64,000 nucleotides of DNA from an uncultured Rothia sp. (GTDB taxonomy: Bacteria; Actinomycetota; Actinomycetes; Actinomycetales; Micrococcaceae), in the NCBI GenBank assembly GCA_946221065.1, contig CAMIIO010000001.1:310001-374000 (forward strand), written 5' to 3'. The notes below the pieces were generated by a model. The model had not been told where the DNA came from. It saw only the letters and a program-made list of their open reading frames with translations, and did not search any database. Shown one piece after another: positions 26,171 through 34,616 of this stretch (position 1 is the stretch's first letter; every line of letters starts with the position of its first letter). The position numbers were made by a program, and so were the translations under genes.

Positions 26171-27052
26171 ATGGCTGAACAATCTCACCCCGCTCAGAAT
26201 AAGGTGCAGCGTTCTTTACCTGCCCATATTCAGGCGCAGCTAGCAAGTGCAGGTAGAGATACTGATACCGGCGGGCAGCTCTGGGAGGGGCGTAATTTGG
26301 GGGAGGGGACGAGTCATACCCATCTTTTCCCTAACGATGACGGCACCACACAGCCACAGGTCCAACAGGCTTTTGCTGATTTTATTGCCGGAAGAATTAC
26401 CGAGGCTCAAGTGGTTGATGCCTTGCGGGATTCGCGTGTATTTGCTCCGGTAGTTGCGAAAGTTTCTCATTCAGTAATTACGGAACAGGGTCTTGTTGCC
26501 GATAAAGAGGCAGATATGGCGCTGGTGAGTATTCAGGCTCCCGATGGACGCAAGGCACTGCCGCTCTTTACTGATGCCGGTTATCTCACTCAGTGGCATG
26601 AACAGGCTCGTCCGGTGGCTGCTGAAATGCGTAAAGCTGCTCTTTCTGCGGTAGAAGATGATAACCAGTTGCTGGTGATTAATCCGGGGCAAGATTTGAC
26701 CTTTGTGGTGCGCCGTCCGGCGCTCTGGGCGTTGGCTAAAGCCGAGCCGTGGACTCCTTCGTATCAGGATCCGCGGGTGCTTACTCTTGTGGGGGAGCTA
26801 GTGAGTACCCTGCCGGAGGTTGTAGACGTGCATATTCAACCGGGACAGGGTGTTGCTACGACATTGGGTTCAGGGCAGCAGCTTGACGGCGGTGGCGCGG
26901 GTCCTGAGCTGAAAATTGTGTTGGTGTTGGTTCCGGGAATGAACCAGGAGCAATTACATCAGACTATTGGCGTTTTTCAACAGAGACTGGCAGCGCAGCG
27001 GGAACTTTCCGAGTTGATTGACTCGGTGCAGCTTTCATTAGCTTCGGCATAG
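26171..27052 (+). CDS. SseB-family protein
   Basis: A 293-residue protein with an SseB N-terminal-type domain (about 65-200; ADMALVSIQAPDGRKALPLFTD is diagnostic) preceded by a 60-residue variable segment and followed by a C-terminal domain of about 80 residues. The name derives from a Salmonella serine-sensitivity enhancer; the molecular role is unknown. It lies between hisA and a DUF1844 gene near infC, a conserved place in Micrococcaceae-type genomes as I recall. ATG follows AAGAAAG. Confidence 0.8.
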   Translation: MAEQSHPAQNKVQRSLPAHIQAQLASAGRDTDTGGQLWEGRNLGEGTSHTHLFPNDDGTTQPQVQQAFADFIAGRITEAQVVDALRDSRVFAPVVAKVSHSVITEQGLVADKEADMALVSIQAPDGRKALPLFTDAGYLTQWHEQARPVAAEMRKAALSAVEDDNQLLVINPGQDLTFVVRRPALWALAKAEPWTPSYQDPRVLTLVGELVSTLPEVVDVHIQPGQGVATTLGSGQQLDGGGAGPELKIVLVLVPGMNQEQLHQTIGVFQQRLAAQRELSELIDSVQLSLASA

Positions 27053-27098
27053 CCACTTCACCGGTATACACGGTGGCTAAAAAGAAGTGAATATATCA

Positions 27099-27151
27099 AG
27101 AGCCCCTCACAGATTTCGATTGGCTAACCTCCGACATCGGTGAGGGGCTCT
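27099..27151. terminator. Bidirectional terminator between sseB-like gene and DUF1844 gene
   Basis: AGAGCCCCTCAC (27099-27110) pairs perfectly with GTGAGGGGCTCT (27140-27151) around a 29-nt loop. It lies between convergent genes. Confidence 0.75.
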
Positions 27152-27180
27152 GCTTTGAGCTGATGAACAATGGCTCAGGT

Positions 27181-27600
27181 TTAGTACACGGGGCCGGTGA
27201 ATTTTTCTCCGGGACCTTTGCCCGGTTCATCGGGGAGGAAAGAGGCCTCACGGAATGCCAGCTGTAGGGTTCGTAGCCCATCGCGTAGCGGCGCTGCGTG
27301 TTGCGAGCCAATTTCTGGTGCTGCCGCGGTCACAAAACCGGCAAGGGCAGTAATGAGCTTGCGTGCTTCGTCAAGGTCTTTGAGCTCGGCGGCATTCTCT
27401 TCGGCTGCTAAACCGCATTTGACGGCGGCGGCGCTCATCAGGTGAACTGCTGCGGTGGTGATGATTTCCACGGCGGGCACATCTGCGATATCGCGCATTT
27501 GGGCGTTGACGGCGTCGATTTCTTCCTGGCTAATGTCCGGGTGTGGCGTCGCGTCGTCGTCGGGTTGATCTTCGAAGCGAAATGAGTTGTTTTCTGTCAT
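27181..27600 (-). CDS. DUF1844-domain protein
   Basis: A 139-residue acidic protein. The DUF1844 core is visible at about 28-115 (IADVPAVEIITTAAVHLMSAAAVKCGL, then LDEARKLITALAGFV). The family is widespread in actinobacteria next to infC and has no known function. The N terminus is Asp/Glu-rich and the C terminus Gly/Pro-rich. Its start lies about 126 nt from the infC promoter on the other strand. Confidence 0.85.
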   Translation of the reverse strand: MTENNSFRFEDQPDDDATPHPDISQEEIDAVNAQMRDIADVPAVEIITTAAVHLMSAAAVKCGLAAEENAAELKDLDEARKLITALAGFVTAAAPEIGSQHAAPLRDGLRTLQLAFREASFLPDEPGKGPGEKFTGPVY

Positions 27601-27726
27601 GACTCTAGAATCTCATATTCTACCGATAGCGTATATACGACTAAATCTGAAAGGCTCTCAGGTTTTGTTGAGGTGATGTGAGAGATGGGTCGCTATAACG
27701 TACTCCCGTAAAAATAAGTCATATCC

Positions 27727-27755
27727 TTGAATCGCCAAGTTTAACGCGGTAAAGT
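27727..27755 (+). promoter_or_regulatory. Promoter of the infC-rpmI-rplT operon
   Basis: TTGAAT (27727-27732) and TAAAGT (27750-27755) are 17 nt apart and resemble a housekeeping sigma promoter. It predicts a leader of roughly 210 nt before infC. The gap 27601-27972 otherwise holds this leader and the DUF1844 gene promoter region. Confidence 0.65.
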
Positions 27756-27878
27756 AAGGGGAAGTTTGCAAGCGGAGGTAACTCCCACCCGCATTGGCCG
27801 CATTCATCCATGTGATCAGGTCATCGGGTTTCTTCTACCCAGCGGTGCCTAACGCATCTATAAGCTGTGGTGAAGTGA

Positions 27879-27912
27879 GCCTTCGTTTGCGCGCGCAACG
27901 GAGGCATTTTTT
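27879..27912 (+). terminator. Attenuator-like terminator in the infC leader
   Basis: GCCTTCGTTTGC (27879-27890) pairs with GCAACGGAGGC (27895-27905) with one bulged T and a GCGC loop, followed by A and six Ts (27907-27912). This is a full intrinsic terminator placed 60 nt before the infC start, downstream of the likely promoter. It implies premature termination control of the operon, by L20, IF3 or another signal. Confidence 0.7.
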
Positions 27913-27972
27913 ATGCCCCTTACGCATGACGTTATATTCACGGGGAAACCCACTGAGCTACAGGAGCTACTC

Positions 27973-28638
27973 ATTAGCGATCCACGCATTAATGAACGTA
28001 TTCGTGTTCCGGAGGTCCGCCTTGTCGGTCCCGGTGGCGAACAGGTTGGCATCGTCCGCGTTGAAGACGCCCTACGCCTAGCGCAGGAGTCTGATCTGGA
28101 CTTGGTTGAGGTTGCACCTTCAGCTAAACCGCCGGTATGCAAGCTCATGGACTTCGGCAAGTATAAGTATGAAGCCGCAGTTAAAGCACGTGAATCCCGA
28201 AAGAAGCAGGTTAATGCTTCGTTGAAGGAAATCCGTTTCCGCTTGAAGATTGATACTCATGACTATGAAACCAAGGTTGGGCACGCTCGTCGTTTCTTGA
28301 CCGGTGGAGACAAAGTCAAGGCTATGATTCAGTTCCGTGGTCGTGAACAGCAGCGCCCCGAGATGGGTGTGCGTCTGCTGGAGCGTATGGCCGCAGATCT
28401 CGCAGAGGTTGGTACCGTAGAGTCCAATCCGCGCGTGGATGGTCGTAACATGGTGATGGTTCTTGCTCCTCTGCGCGGTAAGGCAGAGGCTCGTAAGGAA
28501 TCTCAGCAGGCTCGCTCCGGTGGTCGCAAGGGTCGCGAACGTATCGACACTAAAAACGCTAAGCCCGTTTCTAATTCTTTGGCAGATGCAATGCCGGAGG
28601 AGCTCAAGAAACAAGCTCAGCAGAGTGATTCAGAGTAA
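27973..28638 (+). CDS. infC: Translation initiation factor IF-3 (ATT start)
   Basis: A 221-residue factor that binds the 30S subunit and checks initiator tRNA and start codons. Segments DPRINERIRVPEVRLVG, KPPVCKLMDFGKYKYE and QFRGREQQRPEMG are characteristic; a basic, low-complexity C-terminal tail follows as in other actinobacteria. The start is the rare ATT at 27973, with AGGAG 6 nt upstream, matching the family habit of infC using AUU/AUC/AUA so that IF-3 represses its own translation. An in-frame ATG at 27913 has GGAGG upstream but lies directly behind the attenuator T tract, so I disfavour it. Confidence 0.93.
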   Translation: MSDPRINERIRVPEVRLVGPGGEQVGIVRVEDALRLAQESDLDLVEVAPSAKPPVCKLMDFGKYKYEAAVKARESRKKQVNASLKEIRFRLKIDTHDYETKVGHARRFLTGGDKVKAMIQFRGREQQRPEMGVRLLERMAADLAEVGTVESNPRVDGRNMVMVLAPLRGKAEARKESQQARSGGRKGRERIDTKNAKPVSNSLADAMPEELKKQAQQSDSE

Positions 28639-28829
28639 ATCTGAACACGGACTCAACGCGGTAAATGGACACCGAAGCTTGTACTGACTAAAGTGAAGCT
28701 TTTGGTTCTGGTTGCACAACCCGTATGTTTCCATAGGGTGTGAATCCACCTCGCAATCGCGAATTCCAATTTCGCTCAAGAGTTCTTTCGTGTAAACAGC
28801 GAAAGCAGAACGTAAGGAGAACGGCAGCT

Positions 28830-29024
28830 ATGCCGAAGCAGAAGACCCACTCTGGTGCTAAGAAGCGCTTCAAGCTCACCGGTACTGGCAAGGTTAAGCG
28901 CCAGCAGGCTAACCGTCGCCACTACCTGGAGCACAAGTCATCTCGTGTGACCCGCCGTCTGGCATCTGACCAGATCGTTACCGGTGGTCAGGCAAAGGTT
29001 ATCAAGAAGATGCTGGGCAAGTAA
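28830..29024 (+). CDS. rpmI: Ribosomal protein bL35
   Basis: A 64-residue basic large-subunit protein beginning MPKQKTHSGAKKRFKLTGTG, complete for the family. ATG 28830 follows AAGGAGA. The 191-nt gap after infC contains a 7-bp stem TTTCGCT/AGCGAAA (28770-28776 with 28798-28804), possibly part of ribosomal-protein autoregulation. Confidence 0.97.
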   Translation: MPKQKTHSGAKKRFKLTGTGKVKRQQANRRHYLEHKSSRVTRRLASDQIVTGGQAKVIKKMLGK

Positions 29025-29136
29025 GCTCGCCCACCTTTTTGAGCTTGTGCCCTGATGGGCTAAATAAAGTTTAAGACTCGCTCCTGCCGATGCAGATTGA
29101 ATAAATCGGTTAGGACATAAGACGAAGGAGACACAC

Positions 29137-29520
29137 GTGGCACGTGTGAAGCGCGCGGTTAACGCGCACAAGAAGCGCCGAGTAACACTTGATCGAGCAT
29201 CCGGCTACCGCGGACAGCGTTCGCGTCTGTACCGCAAGGCTAAAGAGCAGGTCACTCACTCACTGGTGTACAGCTACGACCACCGTCGTAAAAAGAAGGG
29301 TGACTTCCGCCGTCTGTGGATTCAGCGTATTAACGCTGCTGCACGCGCTGAAGGCCTCACCTACAACCGCTTCATTCAGGGCCTAAAGGCTGCTGAGGTT
29401 GAGGTTGACCGTCGCATGCTTGCAGAGCTTGCTGTAAACGAGCCTGCGGCTTTCTCGGCACTCGTTGAAATTGCTAAGAATAACTTGCCTGAGGACACTT
29501 CCGCTCCTAAGGCTGCATAA
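29137..29520 (+). CDS. rplT: Ribosomal protein bL20
   Basis: A 127-residue protein that binds 23S rRNA early in 50S assembly and often represses its own operon. ARVKRAVNAHKKRR, GYRGQRSRLYRKA and RRMLAELAVNEP are diagnostic. Translation begins at GTG 29137, with GAAGGAG about 8 nt upstream. It is the last gene of the infC-rpmI-rplT operon; a strong terminator follows. Confidence 0.97.
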   Translation: MARVKRAVNAHKKRRVTLDRASGYRGQRSRLYRKAKEQVTHSLVYSYDHRRKKKGDFRRLWIQRINAAARAEGLTYNRFIQGLKAAEVEVDRRMLAELAVNEPAAFSALVEIAKNNLPEDTSAPKAA

Positions 29521-29536
29521 TTCTTTGTAGTTGAGT

Positions 29537-29576
29537 AAGAACGCTCCAGATCCCGCAGGGGATATGGGGCGTTCTT
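29537..29576 (+). terminator. Terminator after rplT
   Basis: AAGAACGCTCC (29537-29547) pairs with GGGGCGTTCTT (29566-29576), capped by an inner GATCCC/GGGAT stem and followed by GTGTTT. Confidence 0.8.
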
Positions 29577-29628
29577 GTGTTTAACCCGTCATATCTTTTG
29601 ACCCTATAACTCGGGTAGAGTAGGGCTC

Positions 29629-30564
29629 GTGGATTTTAGAGAACGACTCAGTACCCCTGTCATCATGGAAAACCCGCACGCGGATCGCGTGAAGGATATT
29701 GCCGCGCTGGCTACCCGGCGCGGGCGGGCGAAGAAGAATCAGTTTTTGGTGGAGGGCCCGCAAGCTGTACGGGAGGCATTGAAGTTCCACTTGGACGAGC
29801 GCCCGCTGATAGATGCTGTATATATTACGGAGTCCGCTTTTGATCGCCATGACGATGTGGTGGATTTGATGGAAGCCGCGCACGGCACTCCCACCCCGGA
29901 AGCTGGACGTAAGGTTTTTATGCGCATGGTGACCGACGAGGTGCTCGTTGCCATGGCGGAGTCGGTGTCTCCACAGGGGATTATTGCTGTTTCGTTCAAA
30001 CTGGATGTGACCGAGGCCGATATTTTTGGTGCCGAGGGCATTAACCCGCGCTTGGTTGCCGTGCTGACCCGGGTGCAGGATCCGGGGAACGCCGGCACTA
30101 TTGTACGCGCTGCTGATGCTGCCGGGGCGGATCTTATTGTAACGACTAAGGGCTCGGTAGATTTATATAATCCTAAGACGGTACGTTCCACTGCCGGGTC
30201 GATTTTTCATGTGCCGGTGATTCAGGGGATTGACCTTGAGGAATTTGCTGAGGACGCCAAGGCACAGGGCATTGGCGTGTTAGCTGCCGATGGCTACGGA
30301 AATGTGAACCTGGATGACCTTTCGGACGCCGCAGCCGCGCGTCGTCTGGGTGCAGATTTAGAGAGCAGGCCTAAGTACGATTTAGCGCAAAAGACGATGT
30401 GGCTCTTTGGCAATGAGGCTCAGGGGCTAACCCATGAAGAGAAATCAGTGGCGAATGCCAAGGTTGCCGTTCCGGTGCATGGCTCTGCCGAGTCCTTGAA
30501 CGTGAGTATGGCGGCGGCAATTTGTCTGTATGCTTCGGCTCGGGCAATAACACGCGCTCAGTAG
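29629..30564 (+). CDS. TrmH/SpoU-family RNA 2'-O-methyltransferase (TsnR-like)
   Basis: A 311-residue SPOUT methyltransferase. The N-terminal substrate-binding domain (LVEGPQAVREAL at about 42-53) is followed by a SpoU domain with motif 1 DPGNAGTIVRAADAAGADL, motif 2 LFGNEAQGL and motif 3 SLNVSMAAAICLY, which form the trefoil knot and SAM site. Likely target is 23S rRNA or a tRNA; position after rplT matches tsnR in actinobacteria. Start GTG 29629 lies 7 nt after a TAGAGT -10 element and lacks a good ribosome site, so translation may be leaderless. ATG 29665 is an alternative. Confidence 0.88.
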   Translation: MDFRERLSTPVIMENPHADRVKDIAALATRRGRAKKNQFLVEGPQAVREALKFHLDERPLIDAVYITESAFDRHDDVVDLMEAAHGTPTPEAGRKVFMRMVTDEVLVAMAESVSPQGIIAVSFKLDVTEADIFGAEGINPRLVAVLTRVQDPGNAGTIVRAADAAGADLIVTTKGSVDLYNPKTVRSTAGSIFHVPVIQGIDLEEFAEDAKAQGIGVLAADGYGNVNLDDLSDAAAARRLGADLESRPKYDLAQKTMWLFGNEAQGLTHEEKSVANAKVAVPVHGSAESLNVSMAAAICLYASARAITRAQ

Positions 30565-30580
30565 TCAGGTGTCAGGTGGC

Positions 30581-31012
30581 ATGAGCGATTTCCCGACGTC
30601 GTCGAGCGAGTTTTCGGTGCAGGTGGTGGGCGCGGCGATTGTTGATTCGCTGAGCTTACCGTCCCAGCTATTGGTGGCACGCCGGAGCGCGCCGGCGGTG
30701 TTGGCTGGGCTGTGGGAGTTTCCCGGTGGCAAGGTGGAGCCGGGGGAGTCGTGCGAACAGGCGCTACTGCGTGAATTACGGGAAGAGCTGGGAGTCTTGG
30801 CACGTTTGGGCGCTGAAGTACCGGGGCCTCACGCGCAGGGCTGGCGGCTAAACGAGAAAGCGGCGATGCGCGTGTTTTGGGCGGAGATTATCGACGGCGT
30901 GCCGGCACCGTTGGAGGATCATAGCGAGCTACGGTGGGTTCTGTTAGATGAATCAGTATTAGAGCTGGAGTGGATTCCTGCAGATTTCCCGATCGTTGAA
31001 GCATTGCGTTGA
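30581..31012 (+). CDS. Nudix hydrolase, MutT-type (8-oxo-dGTP diphosphatase)
   Basis: A 143-residue pyrophosphohydrolase with a perfect Nudix box (G-x5-E-x7-REL-x-EE-x-GV) at residues 50-72. WEFPGGK just before the box and a W-x-x-L-D-E segment near the end resemble MutT enzymes that clean 8-oxo-dGTP from the nucleotide pool. Start at ATG 30581 with a weak AGGTGG; GTG 30569 is in frame. It follows the TrmH gene after 16 nt and its stop lies within the terminator stem shared with the convergent dehydrogenase gene. Confidence 0.85.
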   Translation: MSDFPTSSSEFSVQVVGAAIVDSLSLPSQLLVARRSAPAVLAGLWEFPGGKVEPGESCEQALLRELREELGVLARLGAEVPGPHAQGWRLNEKAAMRVFWAEIIDGVPAPLEDHSELRWVLLDESVLELEWIPADFPIVEALR

Positions 31013-31069
31013 GGTGCCAACTGGAGCTGAAAAGCCGGCGACTTTCAGCCATAGTTGACACCTCAACGC
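31006..31069. terminator. Bidirectional terminator at the edge of the accessory region
   Basis: 31006-31022 pairs with 31053-31069 over 17 bp with one mismatch (GCGTTGAGGTG/CACCTCAACGC outside), and an inner GCTGAAA/TTTCAGC hairpin caps it. The nudix stop codon is inside the left arm. Confidence 0.8.
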
Positions 31070-31077
31070 AGAGCGGG

Positions 31078-32499
31078 CTAGCCGTTAATAACCTGCGGAG
31101 CACCCAAGTGCTTCAGACCTTCCACGCCAAATTCCAGACCGTAGCCGGACTGCTTCTGACCGCCAAAAGGAATCCGGGGGTCGATAGCTCCGTGGTTGTT
31201 AATCCAGGTGGTGCCCGCCTCAATAAGCGCGGCAACCTCGCGGGCGCGCTCGCGGTTCGAAGACCATACAGAGGAGCCGAGGGCTTCTTCAATCTTGTTA
31301 GCTTCTTCGATAGCCCAATCCAAATCCGTGTATCGGATGATAGGTAACGCGGGGCCGAATTGTTCGGTGAGTACCAGCGGGTTATCGGGGTCAATATCGG
31401 CGATGAGGGTGGTGGGATAGAAGTTACCGGGCGCGTCATAATCGGGGTTAGCTCCAATGAGCACACGGGCACCGGAATCTACTGCTGCCTTCACCAAATC
31501 ATCCACAATCTTAAACTGATCCGCATTTTGAACCGGACCAAGGACGTTGTTTTCGTCCAAACCATCACCCATGGGCATGTTCTTTGCTACCTCGGTTAGA
31601 GCCTCGCAGACCTCGTCGTACACGGAATCGTGAACGTAGAGACGCTTGAGTGCGGCGCAGGTTTGGCCGGTATTGAGGAATGCACCCCAGAAGAGTGTTT
31701 CGGCGTGTTCTTTGACATCAAAGTCGTCAAGGACAATTCCGGCATCGTTTCCGCCCAGTTCCATGGTGACGCGCTTGACGTTAGAGGCCGATGCTTCAAT
31801 GATTTTCTTGCCGGTGGGAGTGGAGCCGGTGAACATAATCTTGCGGATATCCGGGTGGGTCGTGAGCGCGGTGGTTGCTTCACGGTCGGTCACTAGGATC
31901 TGCAAAACGCCCTCGGGTAGAACTGAGTTCAGTACATAAACTAGGGCAAGAACGCTAAGCGGGGTGGAGCTAGAAGGCTTCATAACTACGGTGTTGCCCA
32001 TACGTAGCGCAGGAATAATCTGCCAGATGGAGATCATCATGGGCCAGTTCCAGGGACCAATGGCACCGACGACGCCGATTGGGCGGTATTCGAGAGTTGC
32101 GTAGGTTTCGCCGTCGTCAACAACTACTTCGGGCTTGAGCTCAAAGCCTGCGGTGGCGCGAGTCCAAGAGACACAGGCACCCACTTCAAAACGGGCGTTG
32201 GGGCCGTTGAGGGGCTTACCTTGCTCGCGAGAAAGCAACTGGGCGAGAGGCTCTGCTGTTTTCTCGATGGCGTCGGCTACCTTATTGAGGTAGTCGGAGC
32301 GTTCCGCGTGGCTGAGTTTGCCCCATTCTTTCTGCTTCTTCTTAGCAATATCGACGGCGTTGTTGAGCTCATCGACGCCGGCGATTTGCACGTAACCCAC
32401 GGTTTCGTCGGTGGAGGGGTTCGGGATGGCTTTGCCGGAATTATCGTTGCCGCCGATAGCGTCGAGAAGTTCTTCGTAGGTGGTGGGTAGGTCGGTCAT
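31078..32499 (-). CDS. NAD(P)-dependent aldehyde dehydrogenase, candidate succinate-semialdehyde dehydrogenase
   Basis: A 473-residue aldehyde dehydrogenase. The catalytic glutamate is in MELGGNDAGIV and the nucleophilic cysteine in LNTGQTCAAL; the coenzyme site GSTPTGKKI and IGPWNWPM are present. The substrate cannot be read from sequence. Context suggests succinic semialdehyde, the product of the HpaI aldolase encoded 8 kb away, which must be oxidised to succinate to enter the TCA cycle. It is the second gene of a minus-strand operon with the flavin monooxygenase (56 nt gap). I chose ATG 32499 (MTDLPTTYEEL) over an upstream in-frame start. Confidence 0.85.
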   Translation of the reverse strand: MTDLPTTYEELLDAIGGNDNSGKAIPNPSTDETVGYVQIAGVDELNNAVDIAKKKQKEWGKLSHAERSDYLNKVADAIEKTAEPLAQLLSREQGKPLNGPNARFEVGACVSWTRATAGFELKPEVVVDDGETYATLEYRPIGVVGAIGPWNWPMMISIWQIIPALRMGNTVVMKPSSSTPLSVLALVYVLNSVLPEGVLQILVTDREATTALTTHPDIRKIMFTGSTPTGKKIIEASASNVKRVTMELGGNDAGIVLDDFDVKEHAETLFWGAFLNTGQTCAALKRLYVHDSVYDEVCEALTEVAKNMPMGDGLDENNVLGPVQNADQFKIVDDLVKAAVDSGARVLIGANPDYDAPGNFYPTTLIADIDPDNPLVLTEQFGPALPIIRYTDLDWAIEEANKIEEALGSSVWSSNRERAREVAALIEAGTTWINNHGAIDPRIPFGGQKQSGYGLEFGVEGLKHLGAPQVING

Positions 32500-32555
32500 G
32501 TTTTCACTTTCTTCTAAAATTGTATAGTGCAAGCCACAAAACTATGGAGTTAAGA

Positions 32556-34454
32556 TTATTCGTTCAGTGCCCCAAGTGCCAACGCCCCATCAAAAAATGC
32601 GCTGATTCCCGCAAAATCATCCAGCGGAAGTACCGCGGCAACGTATTGATCCGGGCGCACAATCACCACCGCACCATCACGGCTAATCTCACGCTCATCA
32701 AAAATATCCTCATCCGGTAAGGTGGCGTAAATCTTCTCCCAATACTCAACGCCCAGCTTGCCCGTGAGCGGACGGAACGCCGCCGGGACGTCCTGAATAT
32801 CAAAGCTGGTGTGCTCCTGCTGGAAGATGACGTTCGGTTCAATCACGGCAGAAAAATCATCCCCCTCCCGGCGGTACTTCACAAACGGCGAGGCGGGATT
32901 GTCCACCATAAATTCAGCCAAGCGAGAGAGCTTAGAGTCGGCATCGCCTGGTGCTGCCGCATCGGCAAAAGCATAGAAGCGGTAGCGCCCATCCGCCTTA
33001 TGCTCATGCCCCAAATGAACCGGGTAAGCATCGCAACGACGATTCACTCGCGCCGAATGAAAACGCTTGCCCACCGGGAACCCAGCTGCCAGTGCTTGAT
33101 GCTCGGTGCCTCCGGTAATCATCGAAGGCTTATACTCGGTCATAAATCCTGCGGGAAACTCGGCAGTCTTCACATAGAAGTCCTCCAAATAGGAAGGGTC
33201 GGGGAGCTGATCGGCAGGGGTTGCCATCAGCGTAGACCACTCGCGGTCAAAATCAATGAGATTCTGCGCAACCTCCTGCCGCTCTTCCGAATAGGTATCT
33301 AACAGTGCCTCCGGCGCGCGCCCGGTAAGAACCTGTCCCAATTTCCAAGCAATATTCCAGCCGTCCTGCATAGACACGTTCATTCCCTGACCAGCCTTTG
33401 CCGAGTGCGTATGGCAGGCGTCGCCGGTAATAAAGACGCGCGGACAACGCTCACCGCGCTCGCTGTCGATGTTATCGAAATGGTCGGTGAGGCGGTGTCC
33501 CACCTCGTACACCGAATGCCACGGTACTTCGAGCACATCTAGGGTGTAAGGGGTCAAGATCTTGTTGGCGCGATCAATGATTTCCTCAAGCGTAGTTTCA
33601 CGAACCTTATGGTTGTCATCGAGTGGAACCTCACCCAAATCAACATAAATACGGCAGAGATGCCCACCCTCGCGAGGAATATGCAGAATAGAACCGTGCT
33701 TGGAGCTGATCGCACATTTAGTGCGCAAATCAGGGAAGTCGGTATTAGCTATCACGTCCATCACGCCCCAGGCATGGTTAGACGCATCGCCTTCTAGCCT
33801 GCGCCCAATGGCACGGCGAACCCCGCTGCGAGCACCATCGCAGCCCACCACGTACTTAGCAGAAATGGTGCGTTCTTGCCCGGAGCGTTCGCCGTCCACG
33901 TACCTGATGCACACCTTCACGGGGTATTCTTCGCCTTCTTCAACGGTGAGGTCAAGAAATTCAACGCCGTAATCGGGTTCAATTCTGCCGGGGGAGCGCA
34001 GCGCAAATTCGCGGAAGTAATCGAGCACGCGCGCCTGGTTCACAATGAGGTGCGGGAATTCGGAAATATGATGGGGGTCGTCCGGAGTGCGTGCCGTGCG
34101 AATAATGTGCTCGGGATGTTCGGGATCCGGTTTCCAGAAGCACATCTCGGTAATGTGGTACGCCTCGCGGATAATTTCGTCGGCAAATTCAAAAGCCTGA
34201 AATGTTTCCACCGAGCGGGCCTGAATCCCGTCAGCCTGCCCTAATGGAAGGCGACCGGGACGGCGTTCAATCATCCGGGTATTGACGTCGGGGAACTGGG
34301 AGAGCTGAGCGGCGGCAATCATACCAGCGGGACCCGAACCGACGATGAGCACATCCATCTGCTCGGGAAGGTCAAGCGAGCGGTTGATGCCGTACCCGGC
34401 GGCGTTTTCTACGCGCGGATCGATAGAGATATAGCCGTGTTGGTGAAAATGCAT
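32556..34454 (-). CDS. FAD-dependent aromatic monooxygenase (phenol 2-monooxygenase / 3-hydroxybenzoate 4-monooxygenase type)
   Basis: A 632-residue single-component flavoprotein hydroxylase of the PHBH fold. GSGPAG (39-44) binds FAD ADP, CDGARSGVRRAIG is the DG motif for NAD(P)H and FAD, and GDACHTHSAKAGQGMNVSMQDGWNIAWKL is the GD motif. A thioredoxin-like C-terminal domain, as in phenol hydroxylase and MobA, occupies the last 180 residues or so. Close relatives hydroxylate 3-hydroxybenzoate or phenol ortho to a hydroxyl. Here the neighbours degrade homoprotocatechuate, so 3- or 4-hydroxyphenylacetate is the natural guess. It replaces the two-component HpaBC system. ATG follows GATGAGGAAAAC. 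Confidence 0.88.
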   Translation of the reverse strand: MHFHQHGYISIDPRVENAAGYGINRSLDLPEQMDVLIVGSGPAGMIAAAQLSQFPDVNTRMIERRPGRLPLGQADGIQARSVETFQAFEFADEIIREAYHITEMCFWKPDPEHPEHIIRTARTPDDPHHISEFPHLIVNQARVLDYFREFALRSPGRIEPDYGVEFLDLTVEEGEEYPVKVCIRYVDGERSGQERTISAKYVVGCDGARSGVRRAIGRRLEGDASNHAWGVMDVIANTDFPDLRTKCAISSKHGSILHIPREGGHLCRIYVDLGEVPLDDNHKVRETTLEEIIDRANKILTPYTLDVLEVPWHSVYEVGHRLTDHFDNIDSERGERCPRVFITGDACHTHSAKAGQGMNVSMQDGWNIAWKLGQVLTGRAPEALLDTYSEERQEVAQNLIDFDREWSTLMATPADQLPDPSYLEDFYVKTAEFPAGFMTEYKPSMITGGTEHQALAAGFPVGKRFHSARVNRRCDAYPVHLGHEHKADGRYRFYAFADAAAPGDADSKLSRLAEFMVDNPASPFVKYRREGDDFSAVIEPNVIFQQEHTSFDIQDVPAAFRPLTGKLGVEYWEKIYATLPDEDIFDEREISRDGAVVIVRPDQYVAAVLPLDDFAGISAFFDGALALGALNE

Positions 34455-34616
34455 GGTGTTTTCCTCATCTTTTCCACAGGATAAAAGGGCGGTATGTAGA
34501 GAGTTTTAAGAGTGTGTCGCGTGTTTCTGACAGCTGACTGGTTGAAACGGCAATGTACTTATGAAGAGAAAATCGAAGGTAAGCCCGATGGACGTTGTAT
34601 GGCGGGAAGAGGCATA

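Noticed and set aside
27913..27972. ATG 27913 as the IF-3 start
   Set aside because: It lies immediately after the attenuator T tract and adds 20 residues without family similarity; ATT 27973 fits the known infC pattern.
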